DNA of 9,160 bases from an uncultured beta proteobacterium (GTDB lineage Bacteria; Pseudomonadota; Gammaproteobacteria; Burkholderiales; Burkholderiaceae): the NCBI GenBank assembly GCA_903909925.1, contig CAIVXR010000039.1:1-9160 (forward strand), written 5' to 3'. Both the position numbers and the translations under genes were made by a program. Below the pieces are notes generated by a model. That model did not search any database, was not told the DNA's origin, and saw only the letters and a list, made by a program, of their open reading frames with translations. Shown piece by piece: positions 1 to 6,919 of the stretch (position 1 is the first letter of the stretch; every line of letters begins with the position of its first letter).

Positions 1-132
1 GTAGTTGAAAAACCGATGCTGGAGCTTGTCATGCAGCATGCTAAACAAAATCAATCTTTGGCAGCGCAATACCTTGGCATTAATCGCAATACCTTGCACA
101 AAAAACTCGTAGAACACAAATTACTTAAATAA
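1..132 (+). CDS. fis: Fis-family DNA-binding protein, C-terminal fragment (5' end outside window)
   Basis: The window opens inside a reading frame whose last 43 codons run to a TAA stop at 130-132. The peptide is the C-terminal helix-turn-helix of the Fis family: fragment residues 17-36 include LGINRNTLHKKL, closely matching the E. coli Fis end (MGINRGTLRKKL). Fis proteins are small homodimeric nucleoid proteins that bend DNA and act in transcription and recombination; the helix-turn-helix also occurs at the C-terminus of NtrC-type activators. The following purH-ruvCAB order matches the betaproteobacterial dusB-fis-purH-ruvCAB arrangement as I know it, which favours stand-alone fis. The N-terminal dimerisation part is outside the window, so full length cannot be checked. 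Only 8 bp separate its stop from purH, implying co-transcription. Confidence 0.85.
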   Translation, partial: VVEKPMLELVMQHAKQNQSLAAQYLGINRNTLHKKLVEHKLLK

Positions 133-140
133 GCACAACT

Positions 141-1721
141 ATGATTCGTACCGCCCTTCTCTCCGTCTCCGATAAAAATGGCATTGTGTCTTTAGCTAAA
201 GCTCTTCATGAGCAAGGCATCAGGCTGATTTCTACTGGGGGCACTGCAAAACTCTTGGCGGAGAACAATCTCCCAGTAGTGGAAGTCTCTTCGTTGACTA
301 AATTCCCAGAGATGTTAGATGGACGCGTAAAGACATTGCACCCGATGGTGCATGGAGGGCTGTTAGCTCGCAGAGATTTTCCTGAGCACATGGCAGCCTT
401 AAAAGAGCATGGCATTGGTACGATCGATATGTTGGTCATTAATCTCTACCCTTTCAATGAGACAGTTGCCAAGGAGAAGTGTTCATTTGAAGATGCGGTA
501 GAGAACATTGATATCGGTGGTCCAGCAATGTTGCGTGCTGCTGCCAAAAATCATCAAGATGTCACAGTATTGATATCTCCCGAAGATTACGCGCCAGTTT
601 TAGCTGAAATGAAGGCAAATCAAAATAGCGTTTCTTATAAAACCAATTTGGCCTTAGCTAAGAAAGTATTTGCCCATACCGCTCAGTATGATGGCGCAAT
701 TGCCAACTATCTTTCTGCATTGGGCGATGATTTAGATCATCAGAAGCGTTCTGCTTACCCAGAGACCCTACACCTTGCCTTTGAAAAAGTTCAAGAGATG
801 CGCTATGGTGAGAACCCACATCAATCTGCTGCATTCTACAAAGACATCTTCCCAGTAGATGGGGCTCTTGCAAACTATAAACAATTACAAGGTAAAGAGC
901 TTTCCTATAACAACATTGCGGATGCTGATTCTGCTTGGGAATGCGTGAAGAGCTTTACTGGCAATGCTGGTGGGGTTACAGCCTGCGTCATTATTAAGCA
1001 TGCTAATCCTTGTGGTGTAGCGGTTGGTACCACAGCCCTAGAGTCCTATCAAAAAGCATTTAAGACTGATCCAAGCTCAGCCTTTGGCGGCATCATTGCC
1101 TTCAATGTGCCATGTGATGGTGCTGCTGCCCAAGAGATCTCTAAACAATTTGTTGAAGTATTGATTGCCCCTAGCTTTAGCGATGAGGCAAAAGCGATCT
1201 TTGCTGCAAAACAAAATGTACGCCTTTTAGAAATTCCACTTGGTACAGCATTTAATACTTTTGATTTCAAACGCGTTGGTGGCGGCTTACTGGTGCAATC
1301 ACCTGATGCCAAGAATGTTCTCCAAAGCGAAATGCAGGTTGTGAGTCAAAGACAGCCTACCCCAAGTGAAATGAATGACATGATGTTTGCTTGGCGTGTA
1401 GCCAAGTTCGTGAAATCCAATGCGATTGTGTATTGTGCTAATGGTATGACTCTAGGCATTGGTGCCGGCCAAATGAGTCGCGTTGACTCCGCACGAATGG
1501 CGAGTATTAAAGCTGAAAATGCTGGCCTCAGCCTTAAAGGATCGGCAGTTGCAAGTGATGCTTTCTTTCCGTTTCGTGATGGCTTAGATGTTGTTGTCAA
1601 CGGTGGCGCAAGCTGTGTAATTCAACCGGGTGGCAGCATGCGTGATGACGAAATCATCGCTGCAGCTAATGAACATGGTATTGCCATGGTCTTTACTGGC
1701 ATCCGTCACTTCCGTCACTAA
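141..1721 (+). CDS. purH: Bifunctional AICAR transformylase / IMP cyclohydrolase PurH
   Basis: This cytosolic enzyme catalyses the last two steps of de novo purine synthesis: formylation of AICAR by 10-formyl-THF, then cyclisation of FAICAR to IMP. The 526 aa length is normal for the family. The N-terminal cyclohydrolase (MGS-like) domain, about residues 1-150, shows STGGT at 31-35 and GRVKTLHP at 61-68, with Lys64 at the conserved lysine. The C-terminal transformylase domain shows YGENPHQ at 222-228, the catalytic KHANPCG at 286-292 (Lys286, His287), SDAFFPFRD at 472-480 and the terminal GIRHFRH. The ATG at 141 matches the usual family start (MIRTALLSVSDK). No clear Shine-Dalgarno precedes it, and with only 8 bp after fis, translational coupling is plausible. 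No frameshift or missing key residue is seen. Confidence 0.98.
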   Translation: MIRTALLSVSDKNGIVSLAKALHEQGIRLISTGGTAKLLAENNLPVVEVSSLTKFPEMLDGRVKTLHPMVHGGLLARRDFPEHMAALKEHGIGTIDMLVINLYPFNETVAKEKCSFEDAVENIDIGGPAMLRAAAKNHQDVTVLISPEDYAPVLAEMKANQNSVSYKTNLALAKKVFAHTAQYDGAIANYLSALGDDLDHQKRSAYPETLHLAFEKVQEMRYGENPHQSAAFYKDIFPVDGALANYKQLQGKELSYNNIADADSAWECVKSFTGNAGGVTACVIIKHANPCGVAVGTTALESYQKAFKTDPSSAFGGIIAFNVPCDGAAAQEISKQFVEVLIAPSFSDEAKAIFAAKQNVRLLEIPLGTAFNTFDFKRVGGGLLVQSPDAKNVLQSEMQVVSQRQPTPSEMNDMMFAWRVAKFVKSNAIVYCANGMTLGIGAGQMSRVDSARMASIKAENAGLSLKGSAVASDAFFPFRDGLDVVVNGGASCVIQPGGSMRDDEIIAAANEHGIAMVFTGIRHFRH

Positions 1722-1742
1722 ACTAAAAAATAATTCGCACCC

Positions 1743-2261
1743 ATGCGTTGGATTGGAATCGACCCAGGTTTACGTACTACCGGTTTTGGTGTAATTGATG
1801 TTGATGGCCAGAAACTCACTTATGTAGCTTCAGGAACAATTGAGAGTGGCGATCCAGTCAAAGGATTGCCAGAACGCTTGGGCGCTCTTTACGCTGGCGT
1901 CAAAGAAGTGCTGGATACCTACCAACCACAGTCTGCTGCGATTGAAGAAGTTTTTTTGAATGTTAACCCACGGTCGACTCTCATGCTTGGCCAAGCTAGG
2001 GGTGCAGTAATCGCGGCATTAGTATCTGCAAAACTTCCAGTTGCGGAATACAGCGCCTTAAGAGTTAAGCAAGCGATTGTAGGTACAGGGCGTGCTGCCA
2101 AGCCTCAGGTACAAGAAATGGTAAAGCGCTTGCTAAAACTCAATCGTGCTCCAGGGCCAGATGCTTCAGATGCTTTGGGTGTTGCTATTTGCGCCGCTCA
2201 TCATGCTCAAGTTCCAAAAGCAATTACTGCAGCATTGGCTCCAAAAAAACGGAGCAAATAA
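1743..2261 (+). CDS. ruvC: Holliday junction resolvase RuvC
   Basis: RuvC is the Mg2+-dependent dimeric endonuclease that cuts four-way DNA junctions symmetrically, working with the RuvAB motor encoded just downstream. The 172 aa product has the RNase H-like fold signature: IGIDPGLRTTGFG at the N-terminus with catalytic Asp7, AIEEVF with Glu68, and GPDASDAL with Asp140 and Asp143. These correspond to the E. coli D7/E66/D138/D141 tetrad, so the enzyme should be active. The C-terminus is a short basic tail (KKRSK). It starts 21 bp after purH without a visible Shine-Dalgarno; the ATG at 1743 fits the family N-terminus exactly. The ruvC-ruvA-ruvB order is the standard complete set. Confidence 0.98.
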   Translation: MRWIGIDPGLRTTGFGVIDVDGQKLTYVASGTIESGDPVKGLPERLGALYAGVKEVLDTYQPQSAAIEEVFLNVNPRSTLMLGQARGAVIAALVSAKLPVAEYSALRVKQAIVGTGRAAKPQVQEMVKRLLKLNRAPGPDASDALGVAICAAHHAQVPKAITAALAPKKRSK

Positions 2262-2296
2262 AAGTGTCTTGGCACATTACAGGTTAAGATCTTCAT

Positions 2297-2881
2297 ATGA
2301 TTGGTCGCATTCAAGGAATCCTCGTTTCAGTTCACCCTCCAAGGCTGTTAGTTGACTGCCAAGGCATTGGATATGAAGTCGATGTACCAATGAGTACCTT
2401 GTACCAGCTACCTCAAGCTGGTCAGAAGATTACCCTACTAACTCACTTTCAGGTTCGTGAAGATGCGCAGCAGCTCTTTGGCTTTGCCACTGAAACTGAA
2501 CGCGAAGCATTTAGACAACTTATAAAGATCAGTGGCGTGGGTTCACGAACTGCATTAGCCGTTCTATCTGGCATGAGCGTGAATGAATTGGCTCAAGCGA
2601 TTACCCTACAGGAAGCTAGTCGCCTGACTCAAGTGCCTGGTATTGGCAAAAAAACTGCCGAGCGTCTCTGCCTTGAACTCAAGGGTAAGCTAGCCCCGGA
2701 TCTTGGCATTAGCGCCGGCGGTAAGCCTCAAGCTATTGAAGCAAGTAGTGAGGTATTACAAGCCCTCTTAGCTCTGGGGTATTCAGAAAAAGAAGCACTC
2801 CTCGCCCTTAAACAAATTCCTCCAGATACTTCGGTCTCTGATGGTATCCGGATGGGCTTGAAGTATCTATCTAAGCCCTAA
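2297..2881 (+). CDS. ruvA: Holliday junction branch-migration DNA-binding subunit RuvA
   Basis: RuvA binds Holliday junctions as a tetramer and loads the RuvB helicase rings. The 194 aa protein shows all three domains. An N-terminal OB-like barrel (MIGRIQGIL, GIGYEVDVP) carries the acidic pin VREDAQ at 53-58, with Glu55/Asp56 as in E. coli. Two helix-hairpin-helix motifs follow: ISGVGSRTALAVLSG at 78-92 and VPGIGKKTAERLCLEL at 113-128. A flexible linker leads to the C-terminal RuvB-binding domain (about 148-194, ALGYSEKEALLAL). The start follows ruvC by 35 bp. The upstream AGG is about 15 nt from the ATG, too far for a normal Shine-Dalgarno, but the MIGRI start is the family consensus. Confidence 0.98.
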   Translation: MIGRIQGILVSVHPPRLLVDCQGIGYEVDVPMSTLYQLPQAGQKITLLTHFQVREDAQQLFGFATETEREAFRQLIKISGVGSRTALAVLSGMSVNELAQAITLQEASRLTQVPGIGKKTAERLCLELKGKLAPDLGISAGGKPQAIEASSEVLQALLALGYSEKEALLALKQIPPDTSVSDGIRMGLKYLSKP

Positions 2882-2908
2882 ATAGATAAACACCACTACA
2901 CTTGCAGT

Positions 2909-3979
2909 ATGGCAATTCATACCGATGACCTTAGCGCTATTCCTGAAGATTTACCCGAGGGTAATGACCGTATTGTGAGCGGTGGGGTAGGCAATTCTGA
3001 AGCCATCTTTGAAAGAGCCTTACGCCCCAAACAGCTCGATGAGTATGTTGGTCAGACGAAGGCAAGAGCCCAGTTAGAGATTTTTATTAGCGCCACTAGA
3101 GCGCGTCAAGAAGCCCTAGACCACGTCCTTCTTTTTGGACCGCCGGGACTTGGAAAAACTACACTGGCGCACATCATTGCGCGCGAGCTTGGTGTGAACT
3201 TACGTCAAACCAGTGGTCCTGTTCTTGATAGGCCTGGTGATCTCGCTGCATTACTGACTAATTTAGAAGCTAATGATGTTCTCTTCATTGATGAGATTCA
3301 TCGCCTTTCTCCAGTTGTAGAAGAGATTCTCTATCCAGCACTTGAAGACTACAGCTTAGACATCATGATTGGTGAAGGTCCTGCAGCACGCAGCGTTAAA
3401 ATTGATCTCAAACCCTTTACTTTGATCGGTGCAACGACACGTGCTGGAATGCTCACTAACCCATTGCGCGATCGCTTTGGGATTGTGGCAAGACTCGAGT
3501 TCTACACCACTGAAGAACTCACTAAAATTATCAATCGCTCAGCTAGCCTACTCAATGCAGATATTGATCCAGAAGGTTCTGTAGAAATAGCCAAGCGCGC
3601 TCGTGGTACTCCGCGTATAGCCAACCGCTTACTCAGAAGAGTTCGTGACTACGCAGAAGTTAAAGGCACTGGCACGATTACCAAAGCTATGGCTGATGCC
3701 GCATTAAAGATGCTCGATGTTGATCCAAGCGGCTTTGATGTGATGGATAGAAAATTACTTGAAGCCATCTTGCACAAATTTGATGGTGGTCCGGTCGGAA
3801 TTGATAACTTGGCTGCAGCAATTGGTGAAGAGCGTGACACTATTGAAGATGTCTTAGAGCCCTATCTCATTCAACAAGGTTATTTACAAAGAACCTCGAG
3901 AGGCCGTGTAGCAACTCGTCAGGCTTATGAGCATTTTGGTTTGACGCCGCCAAGCGGAAATAGCAGCCTAGATCTCTAA
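2909..3979 (+). CDS. ruvB: Holliday junction branch-migration ATPase RuvB
   Basis: RuvB is the hexameric AAA+ motor that pumps DNA through the RuvA-bound junction. The 356 aa product contains Walker A GPPGLGKT at 77-84, Walker B LFIDEIH at 125-131, sensor 1 GATTRAG at 174-180, the arginine-finger region NPLRDRFG at 184-191, sensor 2 RGTPRIANR at 232-240, and a C-terminal winged helix ending around GYLQRTSRGRVAT at 324-336. The roughly 35-residue N-terminal extension before FERALRP is common in betaproteobacterial RuvB. It follows ruvA by 27 bp, with no clear Shine-Dalgarno, and ends 15 bp from the convergent tyrS stop. No strong intrinsic terminator is visible after it on the + strand. Confidence 0.98.
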   Translation: MAIHTDDLSAIPEDLPEGNDRIVSGGVGNSEAIFERALRPKQLDEYVGQTKARAQLEIFISATRARQEALDHVLLFGPPGLGKTTLAHIIARELGVNLRQTSGPVLDRPGDLAALLTNLEANDVLFIDEIHRLSPVVEEILYPALEDYSLDIMIGEGPAARSVKIDLKPFTLIGATTRAGMLTNPLRDRFGIVARLEFYTTEELTKIINRSASLLNADIDPEGSVEIAKRARGTPRIANRLLRRVRDYAEVKGTGTITKAMADAALKMLDVDPSGFDVMDRKLLEAILHKFDGGPVGIDNLAAAIGEERDTIEDVLEPYLIQQGYLQRTSRGRVATRQAYEHFGLTPPSGNSSLDL

Positions 3980-3998
3980 GTAAGTTGCTAAGACTTAG
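3976..3998. repeat. Inverted repeat spanning the convergent ruvB and tyrS stop codons
   Basis: CTAAGT at 3976-3981 and ACTTAG at 3993-3998 form a 6 bp stem with an 11 nt loop. The left arm contains the ruvB TAA and the right arm contains the tyrS stop (complement of TTA at 3995-3997). An alternative compact palindrome, GCTAAGACTTAGC, sits at 3987-3999. Neither form is GC-rich or followed by a T-run in either direction, so this is at best a weak bidirectional 3' end structure. It could be coincidence in an AT-rich junction. Confidence 0.3.
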
Positions 3999-5227
3999 CT
4001 CAGCGTTACTTTTGCAAATTTACGTTTGCCTACTTGCACAACATACGTTCCAGCCTCAATCTTTTTTTGCTTATCAGCAATAGTTTCACCGTTAATCTTC
4101 ACACCATTTTGTTCAATATTGCGTATTGCTTCGGATGTGGACGGAGCTAATCCAGCAGCCTTTAGAAGATTAGCAATCGCCATCGGGGCCCCAGGCAGAC
4201 TTACTTCCGGAATGTCATCTGGCACACCCCCTTTAGCGCGGTGATTAAAGTCTTCTAATGCTTTTTGGGCAGCCGCTTGCGAATGAAAGCGTGCCACGAT
4301 TTCTTGGGCGAGCAATACTTTGCAATCTTTTGGGTTTCGTCCGGCAGCAACCTCTTGTTTCATGAGATCAATTTCAGACATTGGTCTAAATGAAAGTAAT
4401 GTGAAGTAATCCCACATCAAGTCATCAGAGATACTTAAAAGCTTGCCAAACATCTCTCCTGCAGGCTCACTAATGCCAATGTAATTACCTTTGGACTTAC
4501 TCATCTTCTCAACACCATCTAGACCAACCAAGAGGGGCATAGTCAAAATACATTGGGGCTCTTGGCCATACTCACGCTGGAGCTCACGGCCAACCAGAAG
4601 ATTAAATTTTTGATCGGTGCCCCCAAGCTCTAGATCACTCTTCAAAGCTACAGAGTCATAACCCTGCATCAGTGGATATAGAAATTCATGAATAGAGATT
4701 GGCACGCCATTGCGATAGCGCTTCGTAAAATCATCACGTTCGAGCATTCTGGCAACAGTATGTTTTGCAGCAAGTTGAATCATACCGCGCGCACCTAAGG
4801 GATCACACCATTCGCTGTTGTAGCGCACTTCTGTCTTAGAAGGATCAAGCACCATACTCGCCTGGCGATAATAAGTCTCTGCATTCACAGCGATCTCTTC
4901 TGCAGTCAATGGCGGACGCGTAGCATTTCGACCAGATGGATCACCAATCATGCTGGTGAAGTCACCAATCAAGAAAATCACTGTATGCCCTAAATCTTGC
5001 AACTGACGCAATTTATTCAAAACCACCGTATGGCCTAAATGAATATCTGGTGCAGTTGGATCTAACCCTAACTTAATCCGAAGTGGAGTCTTCGTAGCCT
5101 GACTTCGGGCCAATTTTTGAACCCAATCAGCCTCAACCAATAATTCATCGCAGCCGCGTTTAGTGACTTCGAGGGCTGCAAAGACTTCAGGGGTCAAAGG
5201 ATATTTTTGTTCTGGTTTAGCCGTCAT
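3995..5227 (-). CDS. tyrS: Tyrosyl-tRNA synthetase (KMSKS-type)
   Basis: This cytosolic class I aminoacyl-tRNA synthetase activates tyrosine with ATP and charges tRNA-Tyr. The 410 aa protein has the HIGH motif as HLGH at 63-66 within DPTAPDIHLGHTVVLNKLR, a tyrosine-pocket region SIHEFLYPLMQGYDS near 178-192, LGGTDQKFNLLVGRE at 201-215, and KMSKS at 241-245. A C-terminal S4 RNA-binding domain covers about 348-408. KMSKS instead of the KFGKT of E. coli TyrS places it in the TyrZ-like branch, which is usual in many proteobacteria. It diverges from anmK across 73 bp and converges on ruvB. No good Shine-Dalgarno precedes the ATG at 5227; instead a TACTGAT direct repeat reaches the start codon. It is probably transcribed on its own. 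Confidence 0.97.
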   Translation of the reverse strand: MTAKPEQKYPLTPEVFAALEVTKRGCDELLVEADWVQKLARSQATKTPLRIKLGLDPTAPDIHLGHTVVLNKLRQLQDLGHTVIFLIGDFTSMIGDPSGRNATRPPLTAEEIAVNAETYYRQASMVLDPSKTEVRYNSEWCDPLGARGMIQLAAKHTVARMLERDDFTKRYRNGVPISIHEFLYPLMQGYDSVALKSDLELGGTDQKFNLLVGRELQREYGQEPQCILTMPLLVGLDGVEKMSKSKGNYIGISEPAGEMFGKLLSISDDLMWDYFTLLSFRPMSEIDLMKQEVAAGRNPKDCKVLLAQEIVARFHSQAAAQKALEDFNHRAKGGVPDDIPEVSLPGAPMAIANLLKAAGLAPSTSEAIRNIEQNGVKINGETIADKQKKIEAGTYVVQVGKRKFAKVTLS

Positions 5228-5245
5228 ACTGATTCGGATACTGAT
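5227..5245. repeat. Heptamer direct repeat at the tyrS start
   Basis: TACTGAT occurs at 5227-5233 and again at 5239-5245, a 12 bp period. The proximal copy overlaps the first base of the tyrS start codon on the opposite strand. It occupies the place where a Shine-Dalgarno would be expected for tyrS. It may be a regulatory site or chance; a two-copy heptamer is weak evidence. Confidence 0.25.
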
Positions 5246-5252
5246 ACAGTTA

Positions 5253-5279
5253 TTGAGTGTTTAAATTGTTAAGCATAAT
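5253..5279 (+). promoter_or_regulatory. Candidate sigma70-type promoter for anmK
   Basis: TTGAGT at 5253-5258 and CATAAT at 5274-5279 resemble -35 and -10 boxes, but the spacer is only 15 bp, shorter than the usual 16-18. A start site near 5286 would leave a leader of about 15 nt before the anmK ATG, with a weak GAG at 5292-5294 as ribosome-binding site. The divergent gene arrangement requires a promoter in this interval, but this exact assignment is tentative. Confidence 0.3.
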
Positions 5280-5300
5280 TGTCGCATTCCTGAGAACTCG

Positions 5301-6428
5301 ATGAACAAACCGCACTCCTTCTACATTGGCCTCATGTCTGGCACCAGCCTAGATGGGATAGATGCCGTTCTAGCGAAGATTGGGCCTAATGGAGAAACGA
5401 GTGCCCAAGCTGCTGTGAGCACCCCCTTTAGTCCTGAGCTACGCAAAACCCTTTTTGAACTTCAAAGCCCTGGCCCGAATGAACTCCACCGTGAAAAACA
5501 GGCTGGCAATACTCTGGCCTTGGCCTATGCTGAGGCAGCACTCCAGCTCCTGAAAAAAGCCAATCTACAACCCTCCGATATTGCTGCGATTGGTGCTCAT
5601 GGTCAGACTATTCGCCACCAACCCCATCTTGGAGATTTGGCCTATACCCACCAAACTCTTAACCCTGCTCTGCTAGCTGAAAAGACTGGGATTGATGTGA
5701 TCGCCGACTTTAGAAGTCGTGATCTAGCGGCCGGTGGACATGGGGCACCTTTAGTGCCAGCCTTTCATGCGCAGCAATTTATATCCTCCGAAAATTTAGC
5801 CGTTCTGAATATCGGTGGAATCGCCAATCTCACTCTACTTCCCAAAGACGGGAAAGTGACTGGCTTTGATTGTGGCCCAGGAAATATGCTGATGGATGCT
5901 TGGATACAAGAACATCAAGGTAATACTTTCGATAAGAATGGTGCCTGGGCATCACAAGGAAAAGTGAATGAAGCGCTTCTCAAGAAGATGCTGTCTGATC
6001 CCTTCTTTGCAAAAGCACCCCCAAAAAGTACCGGGAGAGACGACTTTCATCTTGCTTGGTTGCAAGAAAAAATTGGTACTGAGAATATAAATGCTGAAGA
6101 TGTCCAAGCTACTTTGCTGCAGCTAACTGTGCAATCAGCCTTAGATGCTTTAGCATGTCATGCCCCACAAACCCAGAAGATGATTGTCTGTGGAGGTGGG
6201 ACTCGAAATACTGCATTAATGAATTTACTCAAAGTTAAAGCGCAGTATCTCTTAAAAAATTCTCTCGAAATTACTACCAGTGATTCTGTTGGCATTGACC
6301 CACAACTCGTTGAAGGTCTAGCCTTTGCATGGCTTGCCTGGGCTCATAAAGAAAAACGGCCAGCAAATTTGCCAGCCGTTACGGGAGCGAAGGGTCCTAG
6401 AATTCTAGGTGCTTGCTATCCTGCTTAA
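5301..6428 (+). CDS. anmK: Anhydro-N-acetylmuramic acid kinase AnmK
   Basis: AnmK recycles peptidoglycan: it opens the 1,6-anhydro ring of anhMurNAc and phosphorylates it with ATP, giving MurNAc-6-P in the cytoplasm. The 375 aa protein has the family hallmarks: GLMSGTSLDGID at 10-21 (ATP-binding loop), AIGAHGQTIRH at 96-106, ADFRSRDLAAGGHGAPLVP at 135-153, FDCGPGN at 189-195 with Asp190 at the catalytic aspartate position, STGRDDFH at 243-250, and VCGGGTRN at 296-303. The ATG at 5301 fits the family start. It is a single + strand gene between tyrS and erpA, both on the - strand, so likely monocistronic. Its last ~25 codons overlap a hairpin plus T-run that reads as a terminator for erpA on the other strand. 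Its stop lies 13 bp from the erpA stop. Confidence 0.96.
   Translation: MNKPHSFYIGLMSGTSLDGIDAVLAKIGPNGETSAQAAVSTPFSPELRKTLFELQSPGPNELHREKQAGNTLALAYAEAALQLLKKANLQPSDIAAIGAHGQTIRHQPHLGDLAYTHQTLNPALLAEKTGIDVIADFRSRDLAAGGHGAPLVPAFHAQQFISSENLAVLNIGGIANLTLLPKDGKVTGFDCGPGNMLMDAWIQEHQGNTFDKNGAWASQGKVNEALLKKMLSDPFFAKAPPKSTGRDDFHLAWLQEKIGTENINAEDVQATLLQLTVQSALDALACHAPQTQKMIVCGGGTRNTALMNLLKVKAQYLLKNSLEITTSDSVGIDPQLVEGLAFAWLAWAHKEKRPANLPAVTGAKGPRILGACYPA
6352..6380 (-). terminator. Intrinsic terminator for erpA, embedded in the 3' coding end of anmK
   Basis: On the - strand, arms 6371-6380 and 6355-6364 form a 10 bp stem around AAATTT, and the transcript continues as TTTTTC (five T complementing 6352-6356, two of them in the stem). 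As - strand RNA, the two central positions pair as U-G and G-U. On the + strand the same positions are CA opposite CA and do not pair. The structure is therefore better on the - strand and has its T-run only in that direction. It lies about 60 nt after the erpA stop. Confidence 0.7.
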
Positions 6429-6441
6429 ATTCTCTGCTAAC

Positions 6442-6828
6442 TTAAGCTGAGAAAGAGGATCCACAACCACAAGTGGTTGTTGCGTTTGGATTTTTAATCA
6501 CAAACTGTGAACCATTGATATCTTCTTTGTAATCAATCTCAGCACCAACTAAATATTGGAAGCTCATTGAATCTACTAAAAGAGTTACGCCATTCTTTTC
6601 AAAGAGTGTGTCATCTTCATTCACGGCATCGTCAAATGTGAAGCCATATTGGAAACCTGAGCAACCACCGCCTTGGACGAATACACGTAATTTCAATTCT
6701 GGATTACCTTCTTCAGCAATTAAGTCAGCCACTTTTGCTGCAGCACTATCCGTAAACACCAATGGGGTTGGTGGCTCAGCCAAATCTTGTGCAGGTTGTG
6801 TAGTTTCTTGGGTAGCTAGTTGGGTCAT
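6442..6828 (-). CDS. erpA: Iron-sulfur cluster insertion protein ErpA (A-type carrier)
   Basis: ErpA is an A-type carrier that accepts Fe-S clusters from the assembly scaffold and delivers them to apoproteins, including IspG/IspH of isoprenoid synthesis. The 128 aa product has the HesB/IscA domain with the three ligand cysteines: Cys56 in QGGGCSGFQYGF and Cys120/Cys122 in TTCGCGSSF. The core from about TPLVFTD (21-27) onward matches ErpA strongly. The first ~20 residues are an extra Thr/Gln/Pro-rich segment making it longer than the 114 aa E. coli protein. The start is well supported by an AGGAG Shine-Dalgarno (complement of 6835-6839) 6 nt before the ATG. It lies 91 bp downstream of argC, and an inverted repeat in that gap may be its promoter or operator region. 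Confidence 0.95.
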   Translation of the reverse strand: MTQLATQETTQPAQDLAEPPTPLVFTDSAAAKVADLIAEEGNPELKLRVFVQGGGCSGFQYGFTFDDAVNEDDTLFEKNGVTLLVDSMSFQYLVGAEIDYKEDINGSQFVIKNPNATTTCGCGSSFSA

Positions 6829-6863
6829 GGTTCACTCCTAAATCAAAAGGCAATAGTCATATT

Positions 6864-6913
6864 CTAGGCTTTTAATGCCTAGCTTGCACAAGGGGCATTA
6901 ATTGCTAAAAGCC
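6864..6913 (-). promoter_or_regulatory. Inverted repeats with alternative pairing upstream of erpA
   Basis: CTAGGC at 6864-6869 and GCCTAG at 6877-6882 form a perfect 6 bp inverted repeat with a 7 nt spacer. The overlapping segment at 6867-6879 can instead pair with 6894-6901 (GGCATTAA) and 6907-6913 (AAAAGCC), separated by a 5 nt bulge. On the - strand a possible -10 box, TAGAAT, overlaps the repeat (complement of 6861-6866), with a poor -35 (TTGTGC) 19 bp upstream. No T-run follows, so it is not a clear argC terminator. It could be an operator or a leader structure for erpA. Confidence 0.35.
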
Positions 6914-6919
6914 GCCTAA

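Noticed and set aside
966..973. GCTGGTGG, identical to the E. coli Chi octamer, inside purH and near the ruv genes
   Set aside because: A given octamer has roughly a one in four chance of occurring in a two-strand window this size, and Chi sequences differ between lineages. It also fits normal purH codons.
2146..2355. 69-codon + strand frame bridging the ruvC end and ruvA start
   Set aside because: It overlaps both well-supported genes in another frame and has no recognisable domain.
3468..3475. GCGATCGC palindrome in ruvB
   Set aside because: It encodes the conserved LRDRFG arginine-finger region and occurs once; there is no evidence of a repeated genomic element.
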